Positions 1 to 10,869 are shown, counted from the first letter of the stretch. The stretch: DNA of 64,000 bases from Lachnospiraceae bacterium (GCA_021770785.1 JAETQH010000003.1:62001-126000); one strand, 5' to 3'. A program made the numbers and translations. The notes: generated by a model from the sequence alone, not told the origin.

Positions 1-15
1 GGGAGGCTGAGGAAC

Positions 16-1335
16 ATGGACAAAAATAAAATACATTTGAAGGCACCGGGGAATTGGATCAACGACCCCAATGGTTTTATCTATTATAAAGGAAATTATC
101 ATTTATTCTATCAATATTTCCCCTATGCGCCGAGATGGGGAACCATGCACTGGGGACATGCCGTGAGCAAAGACCTGGTAAACTGGGAGCATCAGGGAGT
201 TGCGGTTTTTCCTACCAAATATGAGGACCAGAACGGCTGTTTTTCGGGCAGTGCCATAGAGCGGGATGGCAGGCTGTATCTCTATTACACCGGGGTTCAT
301 TATAACAAAATAAATCCGGAGGATATTCATCAATGTCTGAATGATGAGTTTGAGTCTTCACAGATCATGATTACATCGGAGGACGGGATTCATTTTGACA
401 ATTTTCATGGGAAAAAAGTGATTGTACCTCCGATAACGGATGAAAAGGTCGGGGACAGAACCCATGCAAGAGATCCGAAAGTATGGCGGGGAAAAGATGC
501 CTGGTATATGGTACTGGGCAGTAAAACTCCTGATAACAGGGGAAAATTGATTTTTTATAAAAGTGAAGATTTATATGATTGGGAACCAATCAATACGGCA
601 TCGAAGGAAAGCGGATTTGGCTGGATGTGGGAGTGTCCCGATTATTTTGAAACGGAAGGCGGAAAAGTGCTTATCATTTCCCCCATGGGCTTTAGGAAAG
701 AAGCAGGGCTGGAAGAAAATCATACCATCTGTATGTTGGCAGCTTTTGAGGAAGCAGCTTGCAGGATGGAAATGCCGGAAACGTATCAATATCTGGATTA
801 CGGACTGGACTTATATGCACCGCAGTCCACCGAGGATGAAGAGGGAAGAAGAGTTCTGGCAGCATGGCTTCGTATGCCGGAGGCAGTGAATGGAAAATGG
901 TGCGGGATGTTCTGTATTCCAAGGGTAGTGGAAGTAAAGGATGGACATATTTATTTCCGAGTGCATCCCAATATTGAAAAAATGTATACCCGGCGGATTT
1001 CCCATGCATCACAGGCCGACAGTGCAGGATATAAAGTCAGCTTTGAAATAGGGGACGGGGAAACGGTAAACATCGGCGGATACAAAATTTCACGAAGAGG
1101 CAGGCAGATTTGTACGGACCGGCAAGGGGTATTCCCGGAGCATACAAATTTCAGAATGCAGTGTGCGACTCCGGAAGTAAAAGAAGGATTTCATCTTGAT
1201 GTTTACGTGGATTCAAATCTCATCGAGGTTTTTGTAAATAATGGTGAATATGTTATCAGCAATACCGTTTATGGTTTGACGAGGGAAATCCGGGCAGAAG
1301 AAACGGAAAAGTTACAGATAGATACATTGGAATAA
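16..1335 (+). CDS. scrB: GH32 sucrose-6-phosphate hydrolase / beta-fructofuranosidase
   Basis: This is a 439-residue glycoside hydrolase family 32 enzyme that splits sucrose or sucrose-6-phosphate into a glucose moiety and fructose. The family signatures are present: WINDPNG near the N-terminus with the nucleophile Asp17, FSGSA at about 76-80, RDPKVW with the transition-state Asp153, and WECPDYF with the acid/base Glu206. The catalytic five-bladed propeller is followed by a shorter C-terminal beta-sandwich from about residue 320. There is no signal peptide, so it should act in the cytoplasm. A GGGAGG ribosome site lies 9 bases before the ATG. The fructokinase starts 28 bases downstream. Whether the substrate is phosphorylated depends on the transporter, which is outside the window. 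Confidence 0.92.
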   Translation: MDKNKIHLKAPGNWINDPNGFIYYKGNYHLFYQYFPYAPRWGTMHWGHAVSKDLVNWEHQGVAVFPTKYEDQNGCFSGSAIERDGRLYLYYTGVHYNKINPEDIHQCLNDEFESSQIMITSEDGIHFDNFHGKKVIVPPITDEKVGDRTHARDPKVWRGKDAWYMVLGSKTPDNRGKLIFYKSEDLYDWEPINTASKESGFGWMWECPDYFETEGGKVLIISPMGFRKEAGLEENHTICMLAAFEEAACRMEMPETYQYLDYGLDLYAPQSTEDEEGRRVLAAWLRMPEAVNGKWCGMFCIPRVVEVKDGHIYFRVHPNIEKMYTRRISHASQADSAGYKVSFEIGDGETVNIGGYKISRRGRQICTDRQGVFPEHTNFRMQCATPEVKEGFHLDVYVDSNLIEVFVNNGEYVISNTVYGLTREIRAEETEKLQIDTLE

Positions 1336-1362
1336 CAGCCCTGGAGGGTTGAAGGAGGGAAT

Positions 1363-2328
1363 ATGAAAACATATGATGTAGTGGCATTGGGAGAATTGCT
1401 GGTTGACTTTACGGAAAGCGGGGTAAGTCCCCAGGGAAATCCGCTGCTGGAAGCCAATCCGGGGGGAGCGCCCTGTAATGTTCTCGCAATGCTGAACAAT
1501 TTGGGAAAGAAAACAGCATTTATAGGAAAAGTGGGACAGGATTCCTTTGGCAGAATGCTTGGGGAGGCGGTAAAGGAGAGCGGTACGGATGTGACGAATC
1601 TTGTAATGGATGAAAAAGTACCCACTACCCTGGCATTTGTGCATACCCTGTCGGATGGTGACCGTGATTTCAGCTTTTACCGGAATCCGGGGGCAGATAT
1701 GATGCTGAAGAAGGAAGAAATCATGGAAGAAGTGATTGAGGGCGGGAAGATATTTCATTTTGGCACACTGTCTTCTACGCACCCGGGGGTCCGGGAGGCA
1801 ACCCGGTATGCAGTCAAAGCGGCAAAGGAGCATGGTCTTCTGATTTCCTTTGACCCCAATTTAAGGGAACCGTTATGGGACACATTAGAGGATGCAAGAA
1901 AAGAAATTGCATACGGACTTTCCCAATGTGATATTTTAAAAATTTCGGATAATGAGCTGGAGTTTATGACGGGAACGAAGGATTACACGGAGGGAGTGGC
2001 GATTCTACGGGAAAGCTATTCCATTCCCCTTATTTTTGTGACGATGGGCAGAGACGGAAGCAGAGTTTACTATAAAGATATGGTGGTGGAAGCAAAGCCT
2101 TTTTTACAGAAGAATACAGTTGAGACAACCGGAGCAGGAGATACCTTTGAGGGCTGTGCCCTGAATTATATTTTAGAGCACGGATTGGCAGAATTGTCAG
2201 AAGCAGAGCTAAGGGAGCTTCTTATTTTTGCCAATGCGGCAGCTTCTATTATCACTACCAGAAAAGGAGCTTTAAAGGTAATGCCGAAAGAGGAGGAAAT
2301 CAGAAAACTGGCAGAGGAGAGAAGCTGA
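1363..2328 (+). CDS. scrK: PfkB-family fructokinase
   Basis: This 321-residue ribokinase-family sugar kinase most likely phosphorylates the fructose released by the preceding GH32 enzyme. The N-terminus reads VVALGELLVDF, followed by the glycine-rich NPGGAPCN segment at about 32-39 typical of bacterial fructokinases. The second PfkB signature TTGAGDTF lies at 255-262 and carries the catalytic base Asp260. FDPNLR at about 163-168 fits the family. The start is preceded by GGAGGG. Length and motifs are normal and there is no sign of damage. Its position between the hydrolase and the amylosucrase-type enzyme supports a role in sucrose catabolism. Confidence 0.92.
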   Translation: MKTYDVVALGELLVDFTESGVSPQGNPLLEANPGGAPCNVLAMLNNLGKKTAFIGKVGQDSFGRMLGEAVKESGTDVTNLVMDEKVPTTLAFVHTLSDGDRDFSFYRNPGADMMLKKEEIMEEVIEGGKIFHFGTLSSTHPGVREATRYAVKAAKEHGLLISFDPNLREPLWDTLEDARKEIAYGLSQCDILKISDNELEFMTGTKDYTEGVAILRESYSIPLIFVTMGRDGSRVYYKDMVVEAKPFLQKNTVETTGAGDTFEGCALNYILEHGLAELSEAELRELLIFANAAASIITTRKGALKVMPKEEEIRKLAEERS

Positions 2329-2360
2329 GAGGCGAAAAAAGAGGAAAGGATAGATTGAAA

Positions 2361-4211
2361 ATGGCAAAAGCAGAGGATATTTTTCAAAAAAGATTAGAAA
2401 AGCACCATGATGAACTGAGATGGCTTTACATGGAATTGTATCAAAATGATTCTATGTTTGCTGAGTTGTGTACAAATATGTATCAATACTATATGAATCG
2501 CAGGCAGCAGCTGAAAATGCGGGATGAACAGAGAGAGAAGAATCCGGACTGGTTCAGACAGAATGATATGCTGGGCATGATGCTGTATATTGATAATTTT
2601 GCGGGGAATTTGAAAGAAATGCAAAAAAAGCTTTCCTATCTGGCTTCCTGTAACGTAAATTGCATTCATCTGATGCCTTTTTTGGACTCTCCGAAAGGGC
2701 GGTCTGACGGAGGATATGCCGTGGCAGATTTTCGCAAGGTAAGACCGGATCTTGGGACAATGGAAGATTTGGCAAAGCTGGCGGATATGTGTCACAAGAA
2801 AGATATAAATCTCTGTATGGACTTTGTGATGAACCACACTTCAGAGGAACATGAGTGGGCGATTCGTGCAAGACGGGGAGAGGGTGAGTATATGAGCCGG
2901 TATTTTTTCTACGACAATGATGAAATTCCGGCCAAATACGAAGCCACCGTTCCACAGGTGTTTCCCACTACGGCACCGGGAAATTTCACATATCTGCCTG
3001 AAATTGGATATTATGTTATGACAACATTTTATCCCTATCAATGGGATTTGAATTACAGGAATCCCAGAGTGTTTAATGAAATGATGTATCAGTTTCTGTT
3101 CTTTGCGAATCAGGGAATGGATATTATCCGCATAGACGCAGTTCCCTATATCTGGAAAGAATTGGGAACAAAATGCCGGAATCTTCCCGAGGTGCATACG
3201 ATTGTGCGTATGATGCGCATGATAGGCGAGATTGTCTGCCCTAGTGTGCTGCTGTTAGGAGAAGTAGTGATGGAACCGGAAAAAGTAGTTCCGTATTTCG
3301 GAACCATAGAGAAGCCGGAGTGCCATATGCTTTATAATGTAACTACTATGGCAACTACATGGAACTGCGTGGCAACAAAAGACATACGTCTATTGAAGCG
3401 TCAGATGGACATTGTGAACAATCTGCCAAAAGAATATACCTTTTTGAATTATCTCCGCTGTCATGATGATATTGGCTGGGGATTGGATTATTCCGTCTTA
3501 CAGCAGTGGGGAATGGAGGAAATACCCCATAAGCGTTTTTTGAATGATTATTTCACGGGCAAAACAGAAAACAGCGTCAGCCGGGGAGAACTATATAATG
3601 AGGATCCCATCACTCAGGATGCAAGATTTTGCGGCACTACTGCCTCTATGTGCGGAATAGAGAGTGCCCGGCTTGAAAATGATTTGTCTAAGATAGATAA
3701 GGCAGTGGAGCTGGATGTTATGCTTCATGCGTATATGCTGGCCCAGTCAGGGATACCTATGCTCTACAGCGGTGACGAAATTGCCCAGCTTAATGATTAT
3801 AGATATAAAGAGAATCCGGATAAGGCAGGGGATTCCCGTTATATTCATCGCGGTAAATTTCAGTGGGATCTGGCAGAGAAAAGAAAAGAGAGCACAAGTG
3901 TACAGGGGAAAGTGTTCTGGGCTCTTGACAAACTTGAAACTATCCGCAGAAAAGAAGCTGTTTTTCAGGCATCCGCTAATGTCTATACCTATGATGTACA
4001 TAACGATTCTGTTCTTTGTATTATGAGAGAAAATGGGAGTGATGTATTTTTTGGAATATTTAATTTTAGTGACAGAGAAGAAACCGCATGGATTCAGGAG
4101 GACGGCATTTTTACAGACCTGATGGCAGGCGGGAAAATCGAAGTAAAAAATATAACACTTCCCGGGTATGGTTTCCGTTGGACAAAGGGAGAGAAAAAGC
4201 TTCCTAAATAA
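2361..4211 (+). CDS. Amylosucrase-type GH13 enzyme
   Basis: This GH13 protein of about 616 residues resembles amylosucrases (GH13 subfamily 4), which use sucrose to build alpha-1,4-glucan and release fructose. Visible motifs are RSDGGYAV (Asp about 116, which in amylosucrase forms the pocket salt bridge with an Arg), IRIDAVPYIWK with nucleophile Asp about 259, LLGEVVMEP with acid/base Glu about 301, RCHDDIGW with the stabilising Asp about 369, and AGDSRYIHR with the partner Arg. These match amylosucrase better than sucrose phosphorylase or trehalose synthase. It has no signal peptide. I chose ATG 2361, after a GAGGAAAGGA ribosome site, over an in-frame TTG two codons upstream. It closes the sucrose operon and could divert sucrose into glycogen-like polymer. 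Hydrolytic activity alone cannot be excluded. Confidence 0.85.
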   Translation: MAKAEDIFQKRLEKHHDELRWLYMELYQNDSMFAELCTNMYQYYMNRRQQLKMRDEQREKNPDWFRQNDMLGMMLYIDNFAGNLKEMQKKLSYLASCNVNCIHLMPFLDSPKGRSDGGYAVADFRKVRPDLGTMEDLAKLADMCHKKDINLCMDFVMNHTSEEHEWAIRARRGEGEYMSRYFFYDNDEIPAKYEATVPQVFPTTAPGNFTYLPEIGYYVMTTFYPYQWDLNYRNPRVFNEMMYQFLFFANQGMDIIRIDAVPYIWKELGTKCRNLPEVHTIVRMMRMIGEIVCPSVLLLGEVVMEPEKVVPYFGTIEKPECHMLYNVTTMATTWNCVATKDIRLLKRQMDIVNNLPKEYTFLNYLRCHDDIGWGLDYSVLQQWGMEEIPHKRFLNDYFTGKTENSVSRGELYNEDPITQDARFCGTTASMCGIESARLENDLSKIDKAVELDVMLHAYMLAQSGIPMLYSGDEIAQLNDYRYKENPDKAGDSRYIHRGKFQWDLAEKRKESTSVQGKVFWALDKLETIRRKEAVFQASANVYTYDVHNDSVLCIMRENGSDVFFGIFNFSDREETAWIQEDGIFTDLMAGGKIEVKNITLPGYGFRWTKGEKKLPK

Positions 4212-4226
4212 AATAATTTTCACTGA

Positions 4227-4277
4227 ATCAATACGCCTGACCTGGCTGGCTGCATCAGACAGGTCAGGCGTATTGAT
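4227..4277. terminator. Hairpin after the sucrose operon
   Basis: An 18-bp perfect stem (4227-4244 with 4260-4277) around a 15-base loop follows the amylosucrase stop. There is no clean T-run after it, although the flanks are AT-rich. It most likely ends or protects the 3' end of the sucrose transcript. Confidence 0.6.
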
Positions 4278-4349
4278 ATACAAATCATTCTATCCTTAAA
4301 TCTAATTATTAAAAATGTATAAATTCCGCAATTTTTCCTAAATTCCCTG

Positions 4350-4378
4350 TTGACAAAGAATACCACCAGTGCTATCTT
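4350..4378 (+). promoter_or_regulatory. Sigma-A promoter of the heat-shock operon
   Basis: TTGACA at 4350-4355 and TATCTT at 4373-4378 are separated by exactly 17 bases. The predicted start point near 4385 puts the CIRCE operator in the first transcribed bases. Confidence 0.85.
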
Positions 4379-4391
4379 AAGTACATAGATG

Positions 4392-4418
4392 TTAGCACTC
4401 CACAACAACGAGTGCTAA
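4392..4418 (+). promoter_or_regulatory. CIRCE operator (HrcA binding site)
   Basis: TTAGCACTC and GAGTGCTAA form a perfect inverted repeat with a 9-base spacer, identical to the CIRCE consensus. HrcA bound here represses hrcA-grpE-dnaK-dnaJ until heat stress. It lies just downstream of the promoter and 21 bases before the hrcA start. Confidence 0.97.
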
Positions 4419-4439
4419 CAAAAGAAGATGGAGGACGGA

Positions 4440-5489
4440 ATGGACGAATTCGAATTAGATGAACGAAAAACGAAAATTCTAAATGCCATTATCCGAACTT
4501 ACTTAGAGACAGGGGAGCCGGTGGGCTCACGAACCATTTCAAAGTACACGGATTTGAATTTAAGTTCTGCCACCATCCGAAACGAGATGGCAGACTTAGA
4601 GGAGTTAGGGTATATCTTACAGCCCCACACCTCAGCAGGACGTATTCCCTCCGATAAGGGTTACCGCTTTTATGTGGATCATCTGATGGCGGACAAGGAA
4701 CGGGAAGTGGACGAGATGAAGAACTTTGTCATTGAGCACACCGAAAAGATGGAGCAGGTATTACAGCAGGTGGCAAAAATCCTTGCTAAAAATACCAACT
4801 ATGCAACCATGGTGACAGCGCCCACCTACCACAAAAATAAAGTAAAATTTATTCAGCTTTCCCACATGGACGACGAGCAGATACTTGCCACCATAGTCAC
4901 TCAGGGAAATCTGGTAAAGAATAAAATCATTCCGGTGGAAGAGCCCATAGACAACGAGACGATGTTAAAGCTGAATTTTCTTTTAAACGCCAATCTGAAC
5001 GGTCTGGCATTAGAGGAAATCAATTTGGCCACCATAGCAAAGTTAAAGGAACAGGCAGGCATTCACAGCAACATTATCAGCAATGTGCTTGATACCGTGG
5101 CAGAAACCATGGGGCAGGAAGAGGATATCCGCATTTACACCAGCGGAACCACAAATTTTTTCAAATATCCGGAATTGAGCGACTCCGAGAAGGCAAGCGA
5201 ATTGATTTCCACCTTTGAGGAAAAGCAGCAGTTAGCCAGTCTGGTCACTGAAAACCTGTTGAATGAGGAAAAGACAGGGATTCAGGTTTATATAGGAAAT
5301 GAAAGCCCCATTCAGACCATGAAGGATTGCAGTGTTGTCACCGCAACCTATGAATTAGGGGAAGGCATACGGGGAACGATAGGAATTGTCGGACCAAAAC
5401 GTATGGATTATGAGAAAGTAATGGATAACCTAAAGACCTTGAAGAGTTCCTTAGATGGAATTTTAGATAAGTCGAAGGAAGAGACATAG
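4440..5489 (+). CDS. hrcA: Heat-inducible transcription repressor HrcA
   Basis: HrcA binds CIRCE and represses the class I heat-shock genes; its folding depends on chaperones. The protein has the N-terminal winged-helix region with LDERKTKILNAIIRTYLETG and GEPVGSRTIS, then SSATIRNEMADLEELGY and the P-HTSAGRIPSDKGYRFYV segment. The GAF-like C-terminal domain ends with the GTIGIVGPKRMDY motif. I chose ATG 4440 because GGAGG at 4430-4434 sits 5 bases upstream; an in-frame ATG at 4428 lacks a ribosome site. That gives 349 residues, normal for the family. It is the first gene of its own target operon, so it is autoregulated. Confidence 0.97.
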   Translation: MDEFELDERKTKILNAIIRTYLETGEPVGSRTISKYTDLNLSSATIRNEMADLEELGYILQPHTSAGRIPSDKGYRFYVDHLMADKEREVDEMKNFVIEHTEKMEQVLQQVAKILAKNTNYATMVTAPTYHKNKVKFIQLSHMDDEQILATIVTQGNLVKNKIIPVEEPIDNETMLKLNFLLNANLNGLALEEINLATIAKLKEQAGIHSNIISNVLDTVAETMGQEEDIRIYTSGTTNFFKYPELSDSEKASELISTFEEKQQLASLVTENLLNEEKTGIQVYIGNESPIQTMKDCSVVTATYELGEGIRGTIGIVGPKRMDYEKVMDNLKTLKSSLDGILDKSKEET

Positions 5490-5504
5490 AAAGGCGGTTT
5501 ATAG

Positions 5505-6197
5505 ATGGCAGAGAATAAAGAAGAAATTTTAGAAGAAGAAAATGATATAGAGACAGCAGCAGAGAATGTGGCAGAAGAAACCACAGAGGCAGCGGAGGAA
5601 AACAGCGCAGAGGAAACAACAGAGGAAAACAGCGCAGAGGAAACAGCGGAGGAGGTTTCCGGGGAAGCCGGGGAGGAAGAAACCTCCGGGGAAACGGCAG
5701 AAGCGGCTGCCGGGGATAAGGATGGCAGTGCCAGGAAAGGCTTTTTCAAAAAGAAAAAAGACAAAAAGGATGAGCAGATAGAAGAACTCACCGACCAGGT
5801 AAAACGCCAGATGGCGGAGTTCGATAACTTCCGGAAACGTACCGAAAAAGAAAAGACACAGATGTACGACATGGGAGCGAGAAGCATCGTTGAAAAAATC
5901 CTTCCGGTGATTGACAATTTTGAGCGGGGGCTTGCAGGAGTGTCGGAGGAACAGAAAGAGGACGCTTTTGTGGTGGGAATGGATAAGATTTACCGCCAGA
6001 TGCTCACCGAGTTAGAGACCATCGGAGTAACACCGATTGAGGCGTTGGGCAAAGAGTTTGATCCGGAATACCACAATGCAGTCATGCAGGTGGAGAGTGA
6101 GGAATTTGAGTCTGGCGTGGTGGCACAGGAATTACAGAAAGGCTATATGTACAAGGACAGCGTGGTAAGACACAGTATGGTGGCAGTCGTATCTTAG
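5505..6197 (+). CDS. grpE: Nucleotide exchange factor GrpE
   Basis: GrpE is the ADP/ATP exchange factor of DnaK. The conserved part begins at about residue 88 with the long coiled-coil helix (LTDQVKRQMAEFDNFRKR) and ends with the beta-domain signature DSVVRHSMV. The first 75 residues are a very acidic, low-complexity tail that contains a duplicated 9-residue ENSAEET unit, encoded by a 27-base repeat around 5594-5650. Such tails vary strongly between species and are probably disordered. The total of 230 residues is slightly longer than usual because of this tail. It lies 15 bases after hrcA in the CIRCE-controlled operon. Confidence 0.96.
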   Translation: MAENKEEILEEENDIETAAENVAEETTEAAEENSAEETTEENSAEETAEEVSGEAGEEETSGETAEAAAGDKDGSARKGFFKKKKDKKDEQIEELTDQVKRQMAEFDNFRKRTEKEKTQMYDMGARSIVEKILPVIDNFERGLAGVSEEQKEDAFVVGMDKIYRQMLTELETIGVTPIEALGKEFDPEYHNAVMQVESEEFESGVVAQELQKGYMYKDSVVRHSMVAVVS

Positions 6198-6212
6198 TAT
6201 GGCGGCAAAGGT

Positions 6213-6230
6213 TCAGACATAAAGGTCTGG
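6213..6230 (+). other. Weak hairpin between grpE and dnaK
   Basis: A 6-bp stem (6213-6218 with 6225-6230, one G-T pair) lies in the 100-base gap before dnaK. It could be an RNA-processing or stability element as known for other dnaK operons, but the stem is short. Confidence 0.25.
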
Positions 6231-6294
6231 AGACAGATTTTTATAACACATAAATTAGTTTATTAATTTCATTTCTTAGAATGAGGAGGAATAA

Positions 6295-8175
<1,881 letters not shown>

Positions 8176-8225
8176 AAACAGCTTATGATATACTTCCGGT
8201 GACAGTATCAGGAAGGAGACAAACG

Positions 8226-8254
8226 GGGGTTCCGGGTGAAAATTCGGGAACCCC
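8226..8254 (+). other. Hairpin between dnaK and dnaJ
   Basis: An 8-bp stem (GGGGTTCC with GGAACCCC) closes a 13-base loop in the dnaK-dnaJ gap. It lies 45 bases before the dnaJ start and has no T-run. It may limit read-through or fix a processing end, which would set a lower DnaJ level. Confidence 0.4.
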
Positions 8255-8298
8255 TGTATGCAGTTTATTTGAATGTAGGACGGAAAGAGGAATCAGTT

Positions 8299-9477
8299 AT
8301 GGCGGATAAGAGAGATTATTACGAGGTTTTAGGGGTAAGTAAAACCGCATCGGATGATGAGATTAAGAAAGCCTTCCGTGCAATGGCAAAAAAATATCAT
8401 CCCGACATGCACCCGGGAGATAAAGAGGCGGAGGAAAAATTCAAAGAAGCTCAGGAGGCTTATGCGGTCTTAAGTGACGCGGAAAAGAGACGGCAGTACG
8501 ACCAGTTCGGCCATGCAGCCTTTGACGGCACAGGAGGCGGTGCAGGCGGCTTTGATTTCTCCGGCATGGATATGGGAGACATTTTCGGAGATATTTTCGG
8601 AGATTTCTTTGGCGGTGGTTCGAGAAGAAGAACCAACGACGGTCCGATGAAGGGGCAGAATTTGCGCACCAGCATCCGCATTACCTTTGAGGAGGCGGTG
8701 TTCGGTTGTGAAAAAGAAATCGAGATGGTGCTTAAGGATGAGTGTAAGACCTGTCATGGAAACGGTGCAAAACCGGGGACTTCGCCGGAAACCTGCCCAA
8801 AGTGCGGCGGAAAAGGAAAGGTAGTCTTTACCCAGCAGTCTTTCTTCGGTACCGTGCAGAATGTCCAGAGCTGTCCCGACTGTAACGGAACCGGAAAAAT
8901 TGTCAAAGAAAAATGTCCGGACTGCCGCGGCACAGGCTATATTGCCAGCAAGAAGAAAATCAAAGTATCCATTCCGGCGGGAATTGACAACGGACAGAGT
9001 GTACGTATCCGTGAAAAAGGCGAGCCGGGGGTAAACGGCGGTCCCAGGGGAGATCTGCTGGTGGAGGTTGTGGTGTCAAGACACCCACAGTTCCAGCGTC
9101 AGGATATGAATATCTATTCCACCGCACCCATTTCCTATGCCCAGGCGGCATTGGGCGGTGAAATCCGTATCAGTACGGTAGACGGGGATGTACTTTACGA
9201 AGTAAAACCGGGCACACAGACCGATACCCGTATCCGTCTAAAGGGCAAGGGAGTTCCGTCCCTGCGGAATAAATCCGTTCGGGGCGATCAATATGTCACG
9301 CTGGTGGTACAGGTTCCTACAGGATTGAGCAGTGAAGCGAAGGAGGCTCTTCGCAAATTTGATGAACTGACCGGAGGCTCCCTGAATAAGGGCGGCAGCG
9401 GCGAAGGTACAGCGGAGAAGCCGAAGAAAAAGAAAGGCTTTATGGATAAGATGAAAGAAGCCTTAGATGATATTTAA
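8299..9477 (+). CDS. dnaJ: Co-chaperone DnaJ (Hsp40, type I)
   Basis: DnaJ stimulates DnaK ATPase and delivers substrates. All type I domains are visible: the J domain with HPD at about 33-35, a Gly/Phe region containing repeated DIFGD, and a zinc-binding domain with four CxxCxGxG motifs ([32 protein letters not shown]). Two beta-barrel substrate domains follow. I chose ATG 8299, preceded by GGAAAGAGG, giving 392 residues; the frame stays open 21 codons further upstream without a matching ribosome site. It is the last gene of the CIRCE operon. Confidence 0.97.
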   Translation: MADKRDYYEVLGVSKTASDDEIKKAFRAMAKKYHPDMHPGDKEAEEKFKEAQEAYAVLSDAEKRRQYDQFGHAAFDGTGGGAGGFDFSGMDMGDIFGDIFGDFFGGGSRRRTNDGPMKGQNLRTSIRITFEEAVFGCEKEIEMVLKDECKTCHGNGAKPGTSPETCPKCGGKGKVVFTQQSFFGTVQNVQSCPDCNGTGKIVKEKCPDCRGTGYIASKKKIKVSIPAGIDNGQSVRIREKGEPGVNGGPRGDLLVEVVVSRHPQFQRQDMNIYSTAPISYAQAALGGEIRISTVDGDVLYEVKPGTQTDTRIRLKGKGVPSLRNKSVRGDQYVTLVVQVPTGLSSEAKEALRKFDELTGGSLNKGGSGEGTAEKPKKKKGFMDKMKEALDDI

Positions 9478-9494
9478 ACTGCCATATTTCTAAT

Positions 9495-9540
9495 ACCTAG
9501 TACCTATTACCTATTGAGGGCGGATACTAAATGTAGTATC
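9495..9540 (+). repeat. Three ACCTA repeats and a small palindrome
   Basis: ACCTA occurs at 9495, 9502 and 9509 with a 7-base period. It is followed by a 7-bp palindrome (9523-9529 with 9534-9540, loop AATG). I cannot assign a role; it may be a protein-binding site upstream of the next gene. Confidence 0.35.
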
Positions 9541-9594
9541 ATGTCGATAAATGGTGAAAAATTTCAACCAGATATTGTGTTTCTTGATAGGTGA

Positions 9595-9626
9595 ATCCCA
9601 TAGAGCAAAAGGAATGGGATGTTTTT
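9595..9626 (+). terminator. Putative terminator of the dnaK operon
   Basis: ATCCCAT (9595-9601) and ATGGGAT (9614-9620) form a short stem followed by GTTTTT. It lies 24 bases before the next start codon, so it could also act as an attenuator for that gene. The stem is only 7 bp. Confidence 0.45.
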
Positions 9627-9649
9627 GTAGGAATTAAGGAGTGTGTGCG

Positions 9650-10168
9650 ATGAGCCAGTCGGCTGTAAAAGGCAGCAATGCGAAGGTAGTATTTCAGCAG
9701 TGGCGTTTTAAGCAGGAGATAAAACTAGAACATCAGAAACAGGAACTGCAGGAAGAAAGAAGGGAGCTTGAAAAAGCCCGGAGGGAGTTTGAGCGGGAGA
9801 AAAGAGAATATACCATCTGGAAGAAATCAGAAGACGGAAGGCTGAAAAACGAGAGCAAGCTTTTTCAGATGAAGTGGAAGATTTTAGAGGAAGAGTTAAG
9901 AAAGTTGGCGGATGAGAAACAGCAGGTGGAAAAACAGAGGAACTTCTACCGCTTTGTAGAAGAACACGAGAAAAAAAGCCAGGCGAGAATTCCAGAAAAC
10001 GGCAGCAAGGCAGAGATGTTCTTCGTGGGCGTCGGCAACGAACACGCTTTAAAACGCCGCTATAAAGATCTCATTAAAATTTATCATCCCGATAATTTAA
10101 ACGGCGACACCGGAACATTGCAGGAGATTAACAGAGAGTACGACAGATTAAAAGCAATATACCAATAA
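9650..10168 (+). CDS. Coiled-coil protein with C-terminal J domain
   Basis: The protein has 172 residues. Residues 20-110 are rich in Glu, Lys, Arg and Gln and are predicted to form one long coiled coil. The last 45 residues resemble the core of a J domain, with LKRRYKDLIKIYHPDN carrying the HPD motif and EINREYDRLKAIY as the following helix. It should therefore be able to contact a DnaK. It lacks the Gly/Phe and zinc regions of DnaJ, and the J domain is at the C-terminus, unlike DnaJ. AAGGAG lies 8 bases before ATG 9650; a GTG at 9641 would overlap this ribosome site. It follows dnaJ but is probably a separate unit. Its client is unknown. Confidence 0.75.
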   Translation: MSQSAVKGSNAKVVFQQWRFKQEIKLEHQKQELQEERRELEKARREFEREKREYTIWKKSEDGRLKNESKLFQMKWKILEEELRKLADEKQQVEKQRNFYRFVEEHEKKSQARIPENGSKAEMFFVGVGNEHALKRRYKDLIKIYHPDNLNGDTGTLQEINREYDRLKAIYQ

Positions 10169-10172
10169 AAAT

Positions 10173-10208
10173 ACCGCATTTAAGAAAAATCTTAAATGCG
10201 GTGTTTTT
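10173..10208. terminator. Bidirectional terminator between the J-domain gene and luxS
   Basis: A perfect 13-bp stem (10173-10185 with 10190-10202) around a tetraloop AAAA is followed by GTTTTT on the plus strand and by an AT-rich run on the minus strand. It serves both convergent genes. Confidence 0.9.
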
Positions 10209-10704
10209 ATGCACACGGGTGCGGAGTAGAGGGATAAATCAGATGCGCTTCGTCAATGCAGTAAAGTACATTTTCTAAGTAGCGGCGGGCGAGGTAGTTT
10301 GCCATGCCCAGATTCATATCTAAATAGTTGCCGCAGTCCTTCGGCGACGCTCCCGGCACCTCATCCTTGAAATCCCGGATAAACTCAAACATTTCAATCA
10401 TCAAATCCACGATATCCTTTGACTCGTAATCTCCGGCAAGCAGCAGATAAAATCCGGTGCGGCAGCCCATAGGCCCGAAATAGATGGTTTTATCCTTAAA
10501 CTGCGGGTGGTTGCGCAGAAAGGTGGCGGCGAGATGTTCAATGGTGTGCATTTCCGCCGTGTTCATCACCGGCTCATCGTTGGGGGAAGTCATGCGCAGA
10601 TCAAAGGTTGTGATGACCTCGGAACCCACCGTATCTTTTCTGGAAACGTAGACACCGGGCTGTAATTTGATGTGGTCTATGGTGAAGCTTGCAATTTTTT
10701 CCAT
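10207..10704 (-). CDS. luxS: S-ribosylhomocysteine lyase LuxS
   Basis: LuxS cleaves S-ribosylhomocysteine to homocysteine and DPD, the precursor of AI-2. The metal-binding motif HTIEH (His53, His57) with Cys124 in PKDCGNY, and the catalytic Cys81 in GPMGCRTGFY, are all present. The length from ATG 10704 is 165 residues, slightly longer than usual at the C-terminus. GGAGG at 10711-10715 supports this start; the frame is open further upstream but without a ribosome site. The gene is transcribed against its neighbours. The nucleosidase homologue that would feed it lies about 1 kb away on the other strand. Confidence 0.96.
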   Translation of the reverse strand: MEKIASFTIDHIKLQPGVYVSRKDTVGSEVITTFDLRMTSPNDEPVMNTAEMHTIEHLAATFLRNHPQFKDKTIYFGPMGCRTGFYLLLAGDYESKDIVDLMIEMFEFIRDFKDEVPGASPKDCGNYLDMNLGMANYLARRYLENVLYCIDEAHLIYPSTPHPCA

Positions 10705-10869
10705 GGAAACCTCCTGAAATTGAAATTTTATTTTTTTGACTATGCCTTTCTGTAAAGGGAAAGCAACTGTCAAAATTTATTGTAGACGATAAAATCACAA
10801 CATGCAAGGGTGAAAAAGCGCAGGTGGGATAAAATGTGAAAAATCCCATAGCGTTTCTGCCATCCGGTG

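Noticed and set aside
692-1012. Open frames antisense to the GH32 gene and similar antisense frames elsewhere
   Set aside because: They lie fully inside well-supported genes, lack ribosome sites and show no recognisable domains.
10705-10773. Extended N-terminus for LuxS
   Set aside because: The frame is open but the GGAGG ribosome site and the family start both point to 10704.
10827-10853. Terminator upstream of the MNT gene
   Set aside because: TGGGAT and ATCCCA could pair, but the stem is only 6 bp with no T-run.
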